Shown: piece after piece, positions 11,535-24,263 of the stretch | Numbering within the stretch: position 1 is the first letter of the stretch | Layout: each line of letters starts with the position of its first letter | Source: Bog-473 sp963726135 | GTDB lineage: Bacteria; Actinomycetota; Acidimicrobiia; Acidimicrobiales; RAAP-2 | Length of the DNA: 64,000 nucleotides | Direction: 5' to 3' | NCBI GenBank assembly: GCA_963726135.1 | Contig: CAVSBE010000001.1 | Location: 62,001 to 126,000 of the forward strand | The notes under the pieces: generated by a model | The model's input: only the letters and a program-made list of their open reading frames with translations | Told to the model about the DNA's origin: nothing | The model's database searches: none | Program-made: the position numbers and the translations under genes

Positions 11535-11793
11535 CCAGCCGGTCGGCTGCTGCGGGTGACGGCCCCACAAGCCTCAGCCGGAGTCGGCCGACAAGGTCTG
11601 CACGGTCGACGGCGGCGCCGACGAGGACTCACTGTGCACCCAGGCGACAGACGACGCGGAGGTCGCCGTCTCGTCGGTGCAGGAACGAGCCTGGTTCCAG
11701 GCCGCCAACGCCGCGGCAGCCCAGGAGCGGGGCGCGTGAGATCGGTCGGGGACGTGCGGACAGCCCAGGCACCGCCCGCCGGCGGCCGAAGAC
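11535..11793. other. Intergenic stretch with a short gene-tail remnant
   Basis: Bases ~11,562-11,739 (+) can be read as ~58 codons ending ...QAANAAAAQERGA before a TGA, with alternating acidic and alanine-rich codons and typical GC3. A TGA lies directly upstream in the same frame and no start is evident, so it is at best the remnant tail of a lost gene. No family is recognised. Confidence 0.3.
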
Positions 11794-12957
11794 TCAGTGG
11801 GTGTGCGGCATGCAGAGGTCGTCGTACTCGGCGATGACGATCTCGCCCGCATCGGGCCCGCAGGCCGGGCAAGCAGGGTCGCGGCGCACCTTGAAGGTGC
11901 GGAACGACTGCTCCAGCGCGTCGTAGGCCAGCAAGCGGCCGACGAGCGGGTCGCCCAGCGCGAGGAGGACCTTGATGGTCTCGATCGCCTGAACGGAGCC
12001 GACGATGCCCGGAAGCACGCCGAGCACGCCGGCCTCTGCGCACGAGGGGGCCAGCTCGGCCGGGGGTGGCTCGGGAATGAGGCAGCGGTAGCACGGACCG
12101 TTGTACGGGTCGAACACGGTGACCTGGCCCTCGAAGCGGAAGATCGACCCGTGGACCACGGGGATCCGCTTGAGGAGCGACGCGTCGTTGACGAGGTAGC
12201 GGGTCGGGAAGTTGTCCGTCCCGTCGACGATCACGTCGTAGCCATCGATGATCTCCAAGATGTTGTCCGCGCCCAACCGCACGTCGTAGGTCACGACGTT
12301 CACGTCGGGGTTCAGGGCGGTCAGCGTCTTCTTGGCCGAGTCGACCTTGCGGTCGCCCACCCGGTCCATGTTGTGCAGGATCTGCCGCTGGAGGTTGGAC
12401 TCGTCGACCACGTCCATGTCGATGATGCCGAGGGTGCCGACTCCGGCCGCCGCCAGGTAGAGCGCGGCCGGCGACCCGAGCCCGCCCGCCCCGAGCAACA
12501 GGACCTTGGAGTCGAGCAGCTTGAGCTGACCCACTTCTCCCACCTCGGGCAGGAGCAGGTGGCGCTGGTAGCGGTTGCGCTGGGCCGGCGTGAGCGTGCG
12601 CGGCGCCTTCCAGGGCCGGCCGTCGTCCTTCCACTTGTTGAAGCCGCCGATGAGGGACTGCACGTCGGTGTAGCCCAGGTCCCCCATGGTCTTGGCGGCG
12701 AACGCCGAGCGCACGCCGCCGGCGCAGTAGACGACGATCGGGCTCTTCTTGTCCGGCAGCTTCCCCTCCACCTGGAACTCGAGGTGGCCCCGGGGCAGGT
12801 GGACGGCGTTCGGGATGGCACCCTGCTCGTACTCGTCGGGCTCCCGGACGTCGAGGAAAGTGACCCCGCCCTGCTCGAGCAGGCCCTGGGCGTCGGGCGG
12901 CTCCACCTCGCGGATGGACGCCTTGGCCTGGTTCAACAGATCTCGGGGTGTGGGCAC
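11794..12957 (-). CDS. moeZ: Rhodanese-MoeB/ThiF fusion: sulfur-carrier adenylyltransferase/sulfurtransferase
   Basis: A 387-residue protein that adenylates the C-terminal glycine of a ubiquitin-like sulfur carrier (MoaD/ThiS/CysO type) and can transfer sulfur to it. Residues 1-115 form a rhodanese domain with active-site loop CAGGVR (C78). Residues 120-387 form the ThiF/MoeB domain with nucleotide loop GAGGLGS (156-162), the conserved Cys region SCAEAGVLG (C306), and zinc ligands CYRC (289, 292) and CPAC (363, 366). The order is rhodanese first, opposite to mycobacterial MoeZ, where rhodanese is C-terminal, so the symbol is by function only. The last 135 codons are duplicated at 9008-9418. 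No carrier protein gene is adjacent. Confidence 0.92.
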   Translation of the reverse strand: MPTPRDLLNQAKASIREVEPPDAQGLLEQGGVTFLDVREPDEYEQGAIPNAVHLPRGHLEFQVEGKLPDKKSPIVVYCAGGVRSAFAAKTMGDLGYTDVQSLIGGFNKWKDDGRPWKAPRTLTPAQRNRYQRHLLLPEVGEVGQLKLLDSKVLLLGAGGLGSPAALYLAAAGVGTLGIIDMDVVDESNLQRQILHNMDRVGDRKVDSAKKTLTALNPDVNVVTYDVRLGADNILEIIDGYDVIVDGTDNFPTRYLVNDASLLKRIPVVHGSIFRFEGQVTVFDPYNGPCYRCLIPEPPPAELAPSCAEAGVLGVLPGIVGSVQAIETIKVLLALGDPLVGRLLAYDALEQSFRTFKVRRDPACPACGPDAGEIVIAEYDDLCMPHTH

Positions 12958-13082
12958 TGCTCGAACCTCCGTCGCAGCACTGCCGGTTGTCCCTCCGGCA
13001 TCGAACCGTTAAACACTACCAGCGGGGTCAACATTCCCGACGGACCGCTGGCCCTCGCTTCGTGCGGCGCGAAACTGCGCCC

Positions 13083-13691
13083 ATGGAGCTCCACGAGGCG
13101 ATCCGACGGCGCGCGATGGTGCGGAGCTTCTCCGCCGAACCCGTCGACCCCCGGGTCGTGGACTGCCTGCTCCATGCCGCCCTCCGGTCCCCGACAGCCG
13201 GCAACACGGGGGGCACCGCGTGGGTCGCCCTCGAGGGACACGACCAGACGGCGCGCTTCTGGGAGCTCGCAACCGACGATGCCTGGCGGAGGGCCAATCC
13301 GGCGCGTTTCGAGGGCATGCGGCGGGCCCCGGTCGTCCTGTTGGCCTACGCCTGCCCCTCGGCCTACGTGGCTCGCTACGCCGAGCCCGACAAGGACGAC
13401 CCCCGCCTCGGCTCCGCCGTGGAGCGGTGGCCCGTGCCGTACTGGTACGGCGACGCTGCCTTCGGTGTCATGACCGTGCTCCTCGGCGCCGTCGACGCCG
13501 GCCTCGGCGCCTGCATCCTCGGCAGCTTCCGCGGCGAGGAGGCACTGGCCGAAGGGCTGCGGGTCCCCGACGCCTGGCGCCTCTTTGCCAGCGTCGTCGT
13601 GGGCCACCCCGACGGGAACGACCACCGATCTGCCTCGCTCGAGCGCCCGGTGCCCGCTTCGACCGAAAGGATCCACCGTGGGGGCTGGTGA
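13083..13691 (+). CDS. Nitroreductase-family FMN oxidoreductase
   Basis: A 202-residue nitroreductase-fold flavoprotein. The opening MELHEAIRRRAMVRSFSAEPVD carries the Arg pair that binds FMN phosphate, AALRSPTAGNTGG is the second FMN segment, and AVDAGLGACILGSF contributes the isoalloxazine site. It uses NAD(P)H to reduce nitro, quinone or enone compounds, or possibly F420-independent substrates. It is divergent from the MoeB fusion with 125 bases between. It stands alone, with no partner to indicate substrate. Confidence 0.87.
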   Translation: MELHEAIRRRAMVRSFSAEPVDPRVVDCLLHAALRSPTAGNTGGTAWVALEGHDQTARFWELATDDAWRRANPARFEGMRRAPVVLLAYACPSAYVARYAEPDKDDPRLGSAVERWPVPYWYGDAAFGVMTVLLGAVDAGLGACILGSFRGEEALAEGLRVPDAWRLFASVVVGHPDGNDHRSASLERPVPASTERIHRGGW

Positions 13692-13831
13692 TCAGGCCGC
13701 CGGGCCGACGGAGTCGTCGACGACCGCTCGGGCGGGTGAACCGGCGTGCGTACCATCGCGTTCCCCCGGTCCCGGAGCTACCGGGTGGCCCGCATTCTCG
13801 GCTCATGGTCCCACCCCCGGCGGGCCTGAGG

Positions 13832-14374
13832 TCAGCCCTTCGACAGCGTGTGCTCGGGACCTTCCTGCCACCGCGCCATCGCCCACAGCAGGTCCGACAG
13901 CCTGTTGAGGTAGGCGACCACGAAGGAGCCCTCGATGGGCTCCGCCACGGCGATCCGCTCGGCCCGCCGCACGATGGTGCGGGCCAGGTCGAGGGTGGCC
14001 GCGACGCGGTTCTCCCCCGGGACAGTGAAGTCGCTCGGCATTTCGAAGCGGGCCAGCAGGTCGTCGATCCCCGACTCGAGCGAGGCCACCATGCCGGCGG
14101 TGACCAGGGTCGATCCGGCCTGCAGCTTCTGACGGTTCTCCGGCGCGGTGGCCACCTCGGCCATGAGCACGTAGAGATCGCGCGCCAGCGCCGTCAGGCG
14201 CCGGTTGGCCTCGTCCCCGGGCGGCGTCTCGGCGCGGGCCAGCCCGATGGCGGCCTGGGCCTCGTCGACGGCGCCATTGAGCTCGATGCGCCACGAGTCC
14301 TTGCCCACCCGGCCGCCGAAGAGCAGCCCCGTCGTCCCGTCGTCGCCCTTCTTGGTGTAGATCCTCGGTCCCAC
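13832..14374 (-). CDS. pduO: PduO-type cob(I)alamin adenosyltransferase
   Basis: A 180-residue enzyme that transfers the adenosyl group of ATP to cob(I)alamin to make coenzyme B12. The N-terminal ATP motif IYTKKGDDGTTGLLFGGRV is diagnostic, followed by LNGAVDEAQAAIGLAR and, near the C-terminus, RTIVRRAERIAV and YLNRLSDLLWAMAR. The start is GTG at 14374. It is divergent from metH with 56 bases between starts, and both genes belong to cobalamin metabolism. It would supply adenosylcobalamin to the acyl-CoA mutase at 4014-5622. Confidence 0.95.
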   Translation of the reverse strand: MGPRIYTKKGDDGTTGLLFGGRVGKDSWRIELNGAVDEAQAAIGLARAETPPGDEANRRLTALARDLYVLMAEVATAPENRQKLQAGSTLVTAGMVASLESGIDDLLARFEMPSDFTVPGENRVAATLDLARTIVRRAERIAVAEPIEGSFVVAYLNRLSDLLWAMARWQEGPEHTLSKG

Positions 14375-14430
14375 CAGGCCCGATGCTACCGGCGCCGTTC
14401 CGGGGCCGTGTGCGCCGCCAGTATCCTGTA

Positions 14431-17942
<3,512 letters not shown>

Positions 17943-17946
<4 letters not shown>

Positions 17947-18383
17947 GCGCAGCTCGGGCCCGGACCGGGGCCCGCGGCCGGAGGCCGGCCTTCCTCGTCC
18001 TGTGCACCGTCGCGGCGCTCGGCGTCACCGGTATCGTGGCCGCCGTTCCTGCGGTCGGGGCTGCTGCGGCGCGGCGACACCGTCGGCGCCTCATGGACAG
18101 GCGGTCCCCGGTCCTCCGACCTCGGGCCCGACATCGAGGGCGCGGGGCGCGGGCGGCCGCAGTGCGGTCCGGGTCGGCGGTGGAGCCGCTGTCCCTTTCC
18201 AGAGCCGGGACCGGCGGGGGGTCCGAGGCCCCGAAGCCTGCGAAGAAGCGGGCCTCGCCGGCGTCTCTCGGATGGGCGGTCCTGATCGTCGCCGTGCTGG
18301 CCGCCGCCGTGGCGGCTCCGGTCCTGCTGGTCCGCCTCCGGAACAGGCACGACACCCGTCGTAGCCGGCACGCCCACGGCTAA
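17943..18383 (+). CDS. Small Arg/Ala-rich membrane protein
   Basis: A 146-residue protein of unknown family whose GTG start overlaps the metH stop (GTGA), suggesting translational coupling. It has a hydrophobic segment at about 17-40 (FLVLCTVAALGVTGIVAAVP), a basic and disordered middle, and a second hydrophobic segment at about 109-130 (WAVLIVAVLAAAVAAPVLL). It may be a two-span membrane protein, or a signal-peptide protein with a C-terminal anchor. Coding support is only moderate because the middle is low complexity. Confidence 0.45.
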
Positions 18384-18460
18384 CCGCTTGTCGACGGGTT
18401 CGCAACGGGTCGGCAACTCAACCCCTGTAGCTTGAACGATGCAGATCTTGAGGGGGACCC

Positions 18461-19840
18461 ATGGACGAGCTGGCACCCACGGGCGCCGAGGTGACCGAGG
18501 ACGACTGGAGCACGGCACGCGCCCGGACCAGGCGCTCCGGTTACATGAGCGGCGTGGCAGGGGTCTTGCTGGGCGGGCTGCTCGTTCTTCTCACGGTGTT
18601 CCTCACCACGCTCACCGCGTCGGGCGCCGCTCGCTACCCGGTCGCCTTTGCCTGGTTTGCCGTGCTCGCGGCTCCCTTGGTCATCGCACTTGTCCTGCGC
18701 GGTTTCAAGCAACAGGAGAAGAGCGACGGCGTCATCGCCGCGCTGGCGGGCCAGTTCGAGGCTCAGGCTCGCGGGCAGAGGTTCGAGAGCCGCCTGGCCA
18801 ACGCGCTGGACATGGCCGAGGGGGAGCCGGAGGTGGTCCAGGTCATTGAGCGGTCGTTCTCCGCCATCGTGCCGGACGCGCCCATTGAGCTCCTGCTCGC
18901 AGACAACAGCCATGCGCATCTCCTGCGCATGGCGTCCGCCTCGCCCACGGGTGCGCCACCGAGCTGCTGCGTCGACTCGCCGGACCACTGCCCGGCGGCG
19001 CGCCGGGCCCAGGTGCAGCGGTTCTCCGACAGCGAGGAGCTCGATGCGTGCCCGAAGCTGCGCGGCAGGCCCGAAGGGGCCGTGTCGGCGATGTGCGTCC
19101 CCGTCTCGATTATGGGCCGTTCCGTCGGTGTCATCCACGTGACCGGCGAGCAGCACACGGCATTCTCCGAGAACACGGTGCAGGACCTCGAGACCCTGGC
19201 GAAGCTGTCCGGGGCGCGGATCGGCCTGCTGCGGGTCATGGCGGAGACCCAACTCCAGGCGACGACCGACAGCCTGACCGGCCTGTTGAACCGACGGTCC
19301 TTCGAACACCGCGTGGCGGCCGTCCGGCGCGAGGAGCCGAACGTGGTCATCGCCATGGCCGACCTCGACCACTTCAAGCTGCTCAACGACAGCTACGGCC
19401 ACGAGACCGGCGATCGTGCGTTGCGGTTGTTCGCCCAGGTTCTGCGGGAGTCGCTTCGGACGCAGGACCTCGTGTGCCGCCACGGCGGGGAAGAGTTCGC
19501 CATCGCAATTCCCGACTGCGGCATTGAGAAGGCCCGCGAGATCTTCGACGCTTCCCGCGTGCGGCTCGAAGCCGCCATGACCGTGGCCGGGCTTCCGAAG
19601 TTCACGGTGAGCTTCGGGGTCGTCGAGGCGGACCCCAAGGACGATCTTCCGACCACCATAAGCCGGGCCGACGCCGCGCTCTTCCAGGCCAAGCGCGAGG
19701 GCCGTGACCGTGTGGTCGTCCTCGACGCCCTCGGGCACGAGATCGACCCCGCCGGACCGTCTGAGTCGCCCGCAGGTGGCAATGCGAGGGCGCTCAACGG
19801 GCGGGATGCTCTCGAGGTCTCGAGCGTGCTCAGCTCGTAA
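18461..19840 (+). CDS. Membrane-anchored GAF-GGDEF diguanylate cyclase
   Basis: A 459-residue enzyme making cyclic di-GMP from two GTP. Two membrane spans (about 28-52 and 59-80) are followed by a GAF-like sensory region (about 100-260) with a Cys-rich loop (SCCVDSPDHCPAARR). The GGDEF domain covers ~270-435, with GGEEF at 342-346 and an inhibitory RxxD site (RTQD, 333-336) five residues upstream, so product inhibition is expected. The Cys/His-rich GAF loop could bind a metal or sense redox. The ATG follows a GAGGGGG ribosome site. No phosphodiesterase or c-di-GMP effector is visible nearby. Confidence 0.93.
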   Translation: MDELAPTGAEVTEDDWSTARARTRRSGYMSGVAGVLLGGLLVLLTVFLTTLTASGAARYPVAFAWFAVLAAPLVIALVLRGFKQQEKSDGVIAALAGQFEAQARGQRFESRLANALDMAEGEPEVVQVIERSFSAIVPDAPIELLLADNSHAHLLRMASASPTGAPPSCCVDSPDHCPAARRAQVQRFSDSEELDACPKLRGRPEGAVSAMCVPVSIMGRSVGVIHVTGEQHTAFSENTVQDLETLAKLSGARIGLLRVMAETQLQATTDSLTGLLNRRSFEHRVAAVRREEPNVVIAMADLDHFKLLNDSYGHETGDRALRLFAQVLRESLRTQDLVCRHGGEEFAIAIPDCGIEKAREIFDASRVRLEAAMTVAGLPKFTVSFGVVEADPKDDLPTTISRADAALFQAKREGRDRVVVLDALGHEIDPAGPSESPAGGNARALNGRDALEVSSVLSS

Positions 19841-20043
19841 GGATTCAGCTGGCACCTGCTCTCCCTGACGCCCGGCGGCATCATCCTCTTCCATGACGGG
19901 GGCGGAAACCGTGCGGAGACGGCGTGCGCAGTGCCCCAGATCATTGAAGGTGCTCACGCGCACACCTTCACCAGCTTCCATCTGGCCCTTGCGCAAAGCC
20001 GCCGAGTCGGGGGCTCAGGCTGACCGAGCCGGAAGGCGCAGCC

Positions 20044-21198
20044 CTACCGGGACGCCCTGGGCAGGCCAAGGCCCAGCCAGGCGATCAGGTCACGCTGGAT
20101 CTCGTTGGTGCCGCCACCGAAGGTGAAGATGGTGTGGCCCCGGGCCTCGCGCTCGAGCCGACCCTGGAGCACCGCACCGGGCGATCCCTCGACCAGATAG
20201 GCGCACTGGCCCACGATGTCACTCAACGTCCGGTAGGCCTCGAGGGCGAACTCGCTCCCGTAGATCTTCGTGGCCGAGGCGTCGGCCGGCTGCAATCCCT
20301 TGTCGGCAGCCCACGCGACCTTCCAGTTGAAGAGCTTGAGTGCGTCGGCACGGGCCCAGAGGCGCGCCAAGGCGATCTGGGCCCACTCCTGGTCGATCAC
20401 CCGGCGACCGTCGGGCAAGTGGTGGGCCGCAGCCCAGGTTCGGACCTCTTCGATCGCGCGCAGAATGCCCGACGCCGGTGAGATGGCCACTCGCTCGAGG
20501 TTGAGCTGGTTGGTGATGATGGCCCACCCTCCGTTCTCATCTCCGACCAGGTTGGCGGCGGGCACTCGGACCCCGTCGTAGTAGGTGGCGCTGGTGAACT
20601 CCCCCGCGATGGTCCGGAGCGGGGTCCAGCTGAAGCCGGGCGCATCCGTGGGTACCAGGAACACCGACAGGCCGCGGTGCTTGGGAGCCTCGGGGTCGGT
20701 GCGAGCGGCCAGCCAGACGAAGTCGGCGTACTGGATGGCGCTCGTGTAGAGCTTCTCGCCCGTGATGACCCACTCCTCGCCGTCGCGTTCGGCTCGGGTT
20801 CGCAGCGATGCGAGATCCGTGCCGGCCGACGGCTCTGTGTACCCGATGGAAAAATGGAGCTCACCCCGCAGGATCCCGGGAAGGATGCGCGCCTTCTGCT
20901 CAGGCGTGCCCAGCTGCATGATGGCCGGACCAACGGTGCCGAGGGTGAGAAGCGGCAGGGCCACCCCGGCCCAATGCGACTCCTCGACGAAGATCATCTG
21001 GTCGACGGGACCTCTCCCCTGACCGCCGAACTCCACCGGCCAGCCCAGCCCGAGCCACCCGTCCTCACCGATCCGGCGGATGGTCGCGACGTAGTCAGGG
21101 CGACCACCGTCGTGCGTCATCTCGGCCGCCAGTTGCGCAAAGTACGCCCGGAGGTGGGTCTGCAGCCCGCGCTGCGCCTCGCTCAGCTCCAGACGCAA
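20044..21198 (-). CDS. Acyl-CoA dehydrogenase
   Basis: A 384-residue FAD enzyme that introduces the alpha-beta double bond into acyl-CoA esters. FSIGYTEPSAGTDLASL is the FAD/substrate motif, and TFGGGTNEIQRDLIAW is the C-terminal FAD-binding signature near the active-site end. I chose the TTG at 21196-21198 because upstream codons lack family similarity and the family starts shortly before LRLELSEAQRG. It is isolated on the minus strand and could serve fatty-acid, branched-chain or steroid degradation. Confidence 0.9.
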   Translation of the reverse strand: MRLELSEAQRGLQTHLRAYFAQLAAEMTHDGGRPDYVATIRRIGEDGWLGLGWPVEFGGQGRGPVDQMIFVEESHWAGVALPLLTLGTVGPAIMQLGTPEQKARILPGILRGELHFSIGYTEPSAGTDLASLRTRAERDGEEWVITGEKLYTSAIQYADFVWLAARTDPEAPKHRGLSVFLVPTDAPGFSWTPLRTIAGEFTSATYYDGVRVPAANLVGDENGGWAIITNQLNLERVAISPASGILRAIEEVRTWAAAHHLPDGRRVIDQEWAQIALARLWARADALKLFNWKVAWAADKGLQPADASATKIYGSEFALEAYRTLSDIVGQCAYLVEGSPGAVLQGRLEREARGHTIFTFGGGTNEIQRDLIAWLGLGLPRASR

Positions 21199-21592
21199 GG
21201 CACGTCCTTCATCGTCGGGAACATAGCATCGGGTTCCACTCGGGATCCGCTTGTGCGGTCGGTCCGAACCTCTCACACCACGCTTCGGCCAACCAACCCG
21301 GCGGGCCAACGTTGGGCCCGCCTCGACGTGGCGGTCGACCACTGCCTCCGGCCGCGCCGACGGTTGCGTCAAGAGCTCCACAACAACCGCGGGGGCTTCG
21401 GCGCGTCCTGGCTTTCACAACAAAGGGACACAACGGGAACGGGAGCAGTCGGGGCGGTCTGCCGACCTGACCTCCTCCGGTGGGGCGATCCCGCGCTCGG
21501 GACCAAGGACCCTACCGGCAGGAAGGGCACGCGAACACGCTGGACACAGCTACGACGTGTCCCGCGCTGTGGGCCACGACAGGAGGAACGAG

Positions 21593-22231
21593 ATGGCGAA
21601 GTCCGACAGACGCGCTCCTGAGGCATGGCCCGGGAGGACCCATCCCTTCACGGTGCCGCCCGCGGTGGGCGTCACCTTCCCGGCCGTGCCCGTCGTCTCT
21701 CTGGACAGAGCCGCCGCGGCGTCGAGACTCAAGTCGCGGTGTGTTGTTGTCGATGAGAAAGATGTTTGGGGCGCACCGACAAACCCGCCTCAACAAGTCG
21801 GGAACACGATGACTGAGCTTCGGGACCACGTCTCGCGAGGGGAAGAGATCACGCGGCCGGTGCAGACATCGGCGCGGGAGCAAGGCCGAGACTTGGCAGA
21901 GCAATATCAGTCTGCTCAGCCGGCTGACTCCCTTGACGAACCGACAGAGCACGCGTATCTGCTCAGGGAGAGGATGACCCGGTTGCAGAGCCAAATGGAG
22001 CTCGCGCAAGCACAGTTGTCGTCGATGCGCAGTGGGAAAGCGTCCAAGGACCTGTACGCCCGAGTGTTCGTTCCCCTCATGGATGAGCTCGAAGAGGCAT
22101 CCCGGCAATACGCGGCAGTCATGGCCATGGAGGCGCAAGGGCGACAGCAGGAACGGCCCGCGGCATCAACGAGGCGCCATCGACGGTCCCCCTGGCTTCA
22201 ATTGCACCGATCCATGAACTTGTCGGGGTAG
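21593..22231 (+). CDS. Hypothetical protein with a central coiled coil
   Basis: A 212-residue protein of no recognised family. The ATG has a strong AGGAGG ribosome site eight bases upstream, which decides the start. The N-terminal 60 residues are Pro/Arg-rich; residues ~75-185 are polar and helical, with heptad-like LLRERMTRLQSQMELAQAQL predicting a coiled coil; the tail is basic. No signal peptide or membrane segment. Base composition is slightly less GC-rich than the metabolic genes, which fits accessory DNA. Confidence 0.6.
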   Translation: MAKSDRRAPEAWPGRTHPFTVPPAVGVTFPAVPVVSLDRAAAASRLKSRCVVVDEKDVWGAPTNPPQQVGNTMTELRDHVSRGEEITRPVQTSAREQGRDLAEQYQSAQPADSLDEPTEHAYLLRERMTRLQSQMELAQAQLSSMRSGKASKDLYARVFVPLMDELEEASRQYAAVMAMEAQGRQQERPAASTRRHRRSPWLQLHRSMNLSG

Positions 22232-22532
22232 CAGCCCGAGGCGGAACGACTGCGCCGGCGTGGCTCGCGCCGGTTCCCGGCAGCCCACTCGTGGTCGACG
22301 CGACCGATACTCAGGTGATCCCCGGCGGCAAGATCGCGCTGTATCTCTCGCGCCGACCCCCCGGGCATCTTCGAGTCGACGACCAGGAACAGCCCGTCCC
22401 GTCGAACCGGGAGACCCCCGGGTCCCAGTGGCGGCGACCCTTGGGGCGTCAGGCCAGGAACCCGACTGATGGCTCTCATCGCGCCAGGCGCCGTATCGTG
22501 TGGACCTTGGGGATGAGGAGGATTGGCCGAAT

Positions 22533-23327
22533 GTGAGACCGCTTCGAAAGAAACACATTGCGAAATCTCGTCTGGCGCGTTTGAAGTGGTTGAACGACGA
22601 ACAACTTGTCGTTGGTGACACCCACTTCAGAGTGTCGGCGGATCCTTCGAGGCAGCTCGAGCCTGACGAAGTCCTGTTCTTGAAGTCCCGTCCGATGATT
22701 GAAGCCTTCATCGCAGCAGCACCGGAACGAGTCGAGAACGTCGTCGACTTGGGTATTTACAAGGGCGGCAGCCTTCTATTTCTCCAAGAAGTGTTCCATC
22801 CGAGACGTGTGGTCGGTCTCGACTGGAACGAAGCGCAGTTCGGTCCTGTCGAAGAGCGTATTGCGCAACAGGGATTCAGTCAGAGCATCCACCTCTACCC
22901 TGGGGATCAAGGCGACCACTACGCGCTGGGCGAAGTCATGAAGTGGCACTTTCCCGAAGGGCAGCTCGATCTGGTGATCGACGACTGCTCCCATCTGTAT
23001 GCACCAACGAAGGCATCTTTGAACTTCCTGCTCCCTCGGGTACGCCCGCTGGGGCTCTACGTGATCGAGGACTGGGGCTGGGCCCACTGGCCGGGCGAGG
23101 AATGGCAGGGCGCTGATGCGGCGTACAAGGATGAGCCGATCGCACTCTCCAACCTGGTCATGGAGCTGGTGTTGACCGCAGCCAGCCGATCCGACGTAAT
23201 TGAGAAGCTGACCATCACGAGAGACTCGATCTACATCACGAAGGGGCAGGTACCGACTGATCCCGAAGGATTCGATATTTCAACCTGCTACTTGACGAGG
23301 GGAAGAGACTTTCCTCTCGTGCTGTGA
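22533..23327 (+). CDS. Class I methyltransferase-like protein (copy 1 of a convergent pair)
   Basis: A 264-residue Rossmann-type protein. The pattern VVDLGIYKGGSLLFLQEVF matches a SAM-binding first strand and loop, VVGLDWNEAQ the acidic second strand, and LVIDDCSHLYAPTKASLN followed by YVIEDWGWAHW the later strands. It resembles the CmcI/macrocin O-methyltransferase-like group. I take the GTG at 22533, ten bases after an AGGAGG, as the start. It is paralogous to the convergent gene at 23394-24263, sharing GIYKGGS, IDD.SHLY.PTKASLN and IEDWGWAHW. GC content is low for the window, suggesting transfer. The substrate is unknown. Confidence 0.8.
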   Translation: MRPLRKKHIAKSRLARLKWLNDEQLVVGDTHFRVSADPSRQLEPDEVLFLKSRPMIEAFIAAAPERVENVVDLGIYKGGSLLFLQEVFHPRRVVGLDWNEAQFGPVEERIAQQGFSQSIHLYPGDQGDHYALGEVMKWHFPEGQLDLVIDDCSHLYAPTKASLNFLLPRVRPLGLYVIEDWGWAHWPGEEWQGADAAYKDEPIALSNLVMELVLTAASRSDVIEKLTITRDSIYITKGQVPTDPEGFDISTCYLTRGRDFPLVL

Positions 23328-23393
23328 CCAGGTTTCCCGTGGCGGCACTCTGCGAGCCGATCAGGCGGAACCCGAGTTGTCAGTGGCGACGGC

Positions 23394-24263
23394 TCACGCC
23401 TGTTTGAAAAACGGCAATCGTCGCCTCCGCCGCTCGGTTCCGGTTGTGGCGAATCGATCATTCCTCGCACCGGGTTTCGAGAACTCCATATTCCACAGGT
23501 TCGTCGCGTAAGCCCGGCTGATGTCGAAGGACTCATCCGTGATGTCGTCGTGACCTCGTGTGATGAAGCACCGCGATGCGTCGATGAGCACATGGTCAAT
23601 GACATAGCAGAAGGTCGCCGCGTACATGACGATTTCCAGAATGAGTTTGGCAAGTGGATATTCCTGGTCCGCGTAAGACTGGTTGTACTGCATCGTGTCC
23701 TGTAGCCAGTGCGCCCAGCCCCAGTCTTCGATGAGATACATTCCACCTGGACGGAGCAACGGCAGGAACACGTTCAGTGATGCCTTGGTCGGTCCATAGA
23801 GATGCGAAGCATCATCGATCACCAGGTCGAGGGACCGATCAGTGAAGTTGTCGAGCGCGATGGATTGGAGAGTGTTCCGATCCTCTTGGTCGGTTCCATA
23901 GTAGAGCTTGACTCGCTCAGTCGCGGAACGTTGTTCCAGATAGTCATCGAGCGCGGTGACGCGGTCAGTCTTGATGTCCACACCGACCAATCGTGAGGGC
24001 GACAGGAGTTCCTCGTACAGGGCGATGCTGCCACCCTTATAGATCCCGAACTCGATCATGCTGTCGACGCGCCGGGGTAGGCGTTCAATCGCTGATTGCA
24101 TCAAGAACTGGTTTTTCACCAGCAGAAACCGATCTGAGGTCGAGTCGATGGCGTCCGCCATCGCCTGCTCGAGGGTGACATGGAAGTTGACATCTCCGAT
24201 CTGCAGGTGATCTTTGTCGTGCCAGATCAGCCTGCTCAAGCGATCGTCGCTACCTCCAGCCAC
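23394..24263 (-). CDS. Class I methyltransferase-like protein (copy 2 of a convergent pair)
   Basis: A 289-residue paralogue of the gene ending at 23327, placed tail to tail with 66 bases between. It keeps FGIYKGGSIALYEELL, VGVDIKTDR, LVIDDASHLYGPTKASLN and YLIEDWGWAHW, so the SAM-binding fold is intact. Copy 2 ends with a basic tail (GTERRRRRLPFFKQA) that copy 1 lacks. Sequence divergence outside the motifs is large, so the duplication is old or the two were acquired as a pair. The GTG at 24263 is the first in-frame start. Confidence 0.8.
   Translation of the reverse strand: MAGGSDDRLSRLIWHDKDHLQIGDVNFHVTLEQAMADAIDSTSDRFLLVKNQFLMQSAIERLPRRVDSMIEFGIYKGGSIALYEELLSPSRLVGVDIKTDRVTALDDYLEQRSATERVKLYYGTDQEDRNTLQSIALDNFTDRSLDLVIDDASHLYGPTKASLNVFLPLLRPGGMYLIEDWGWAHWLQDTMQYNQSYADQEYPLAKLILEIVMYAATFCYVIDHVLIDASRCFITRGHDDITDESFDISRAYATNLWNMEFSKPGARNDRFATTGTERRRRRLPFFKQA

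Noticed and set aside
14375..14430. Cobalamin riboswitch upstream of metH or pduO
   Set aside because: The divergent gap is only 56 bases, too short for a B12 riboswitch, and no B12-box is seen.
21251..21592. An N-terminal extension of the hypothetical gene at 21593
   Set aside because: The upstream codons are Arg/Ser-rich and lack coding character, while the ATG at 21593 has an excellent AGGAGG site.
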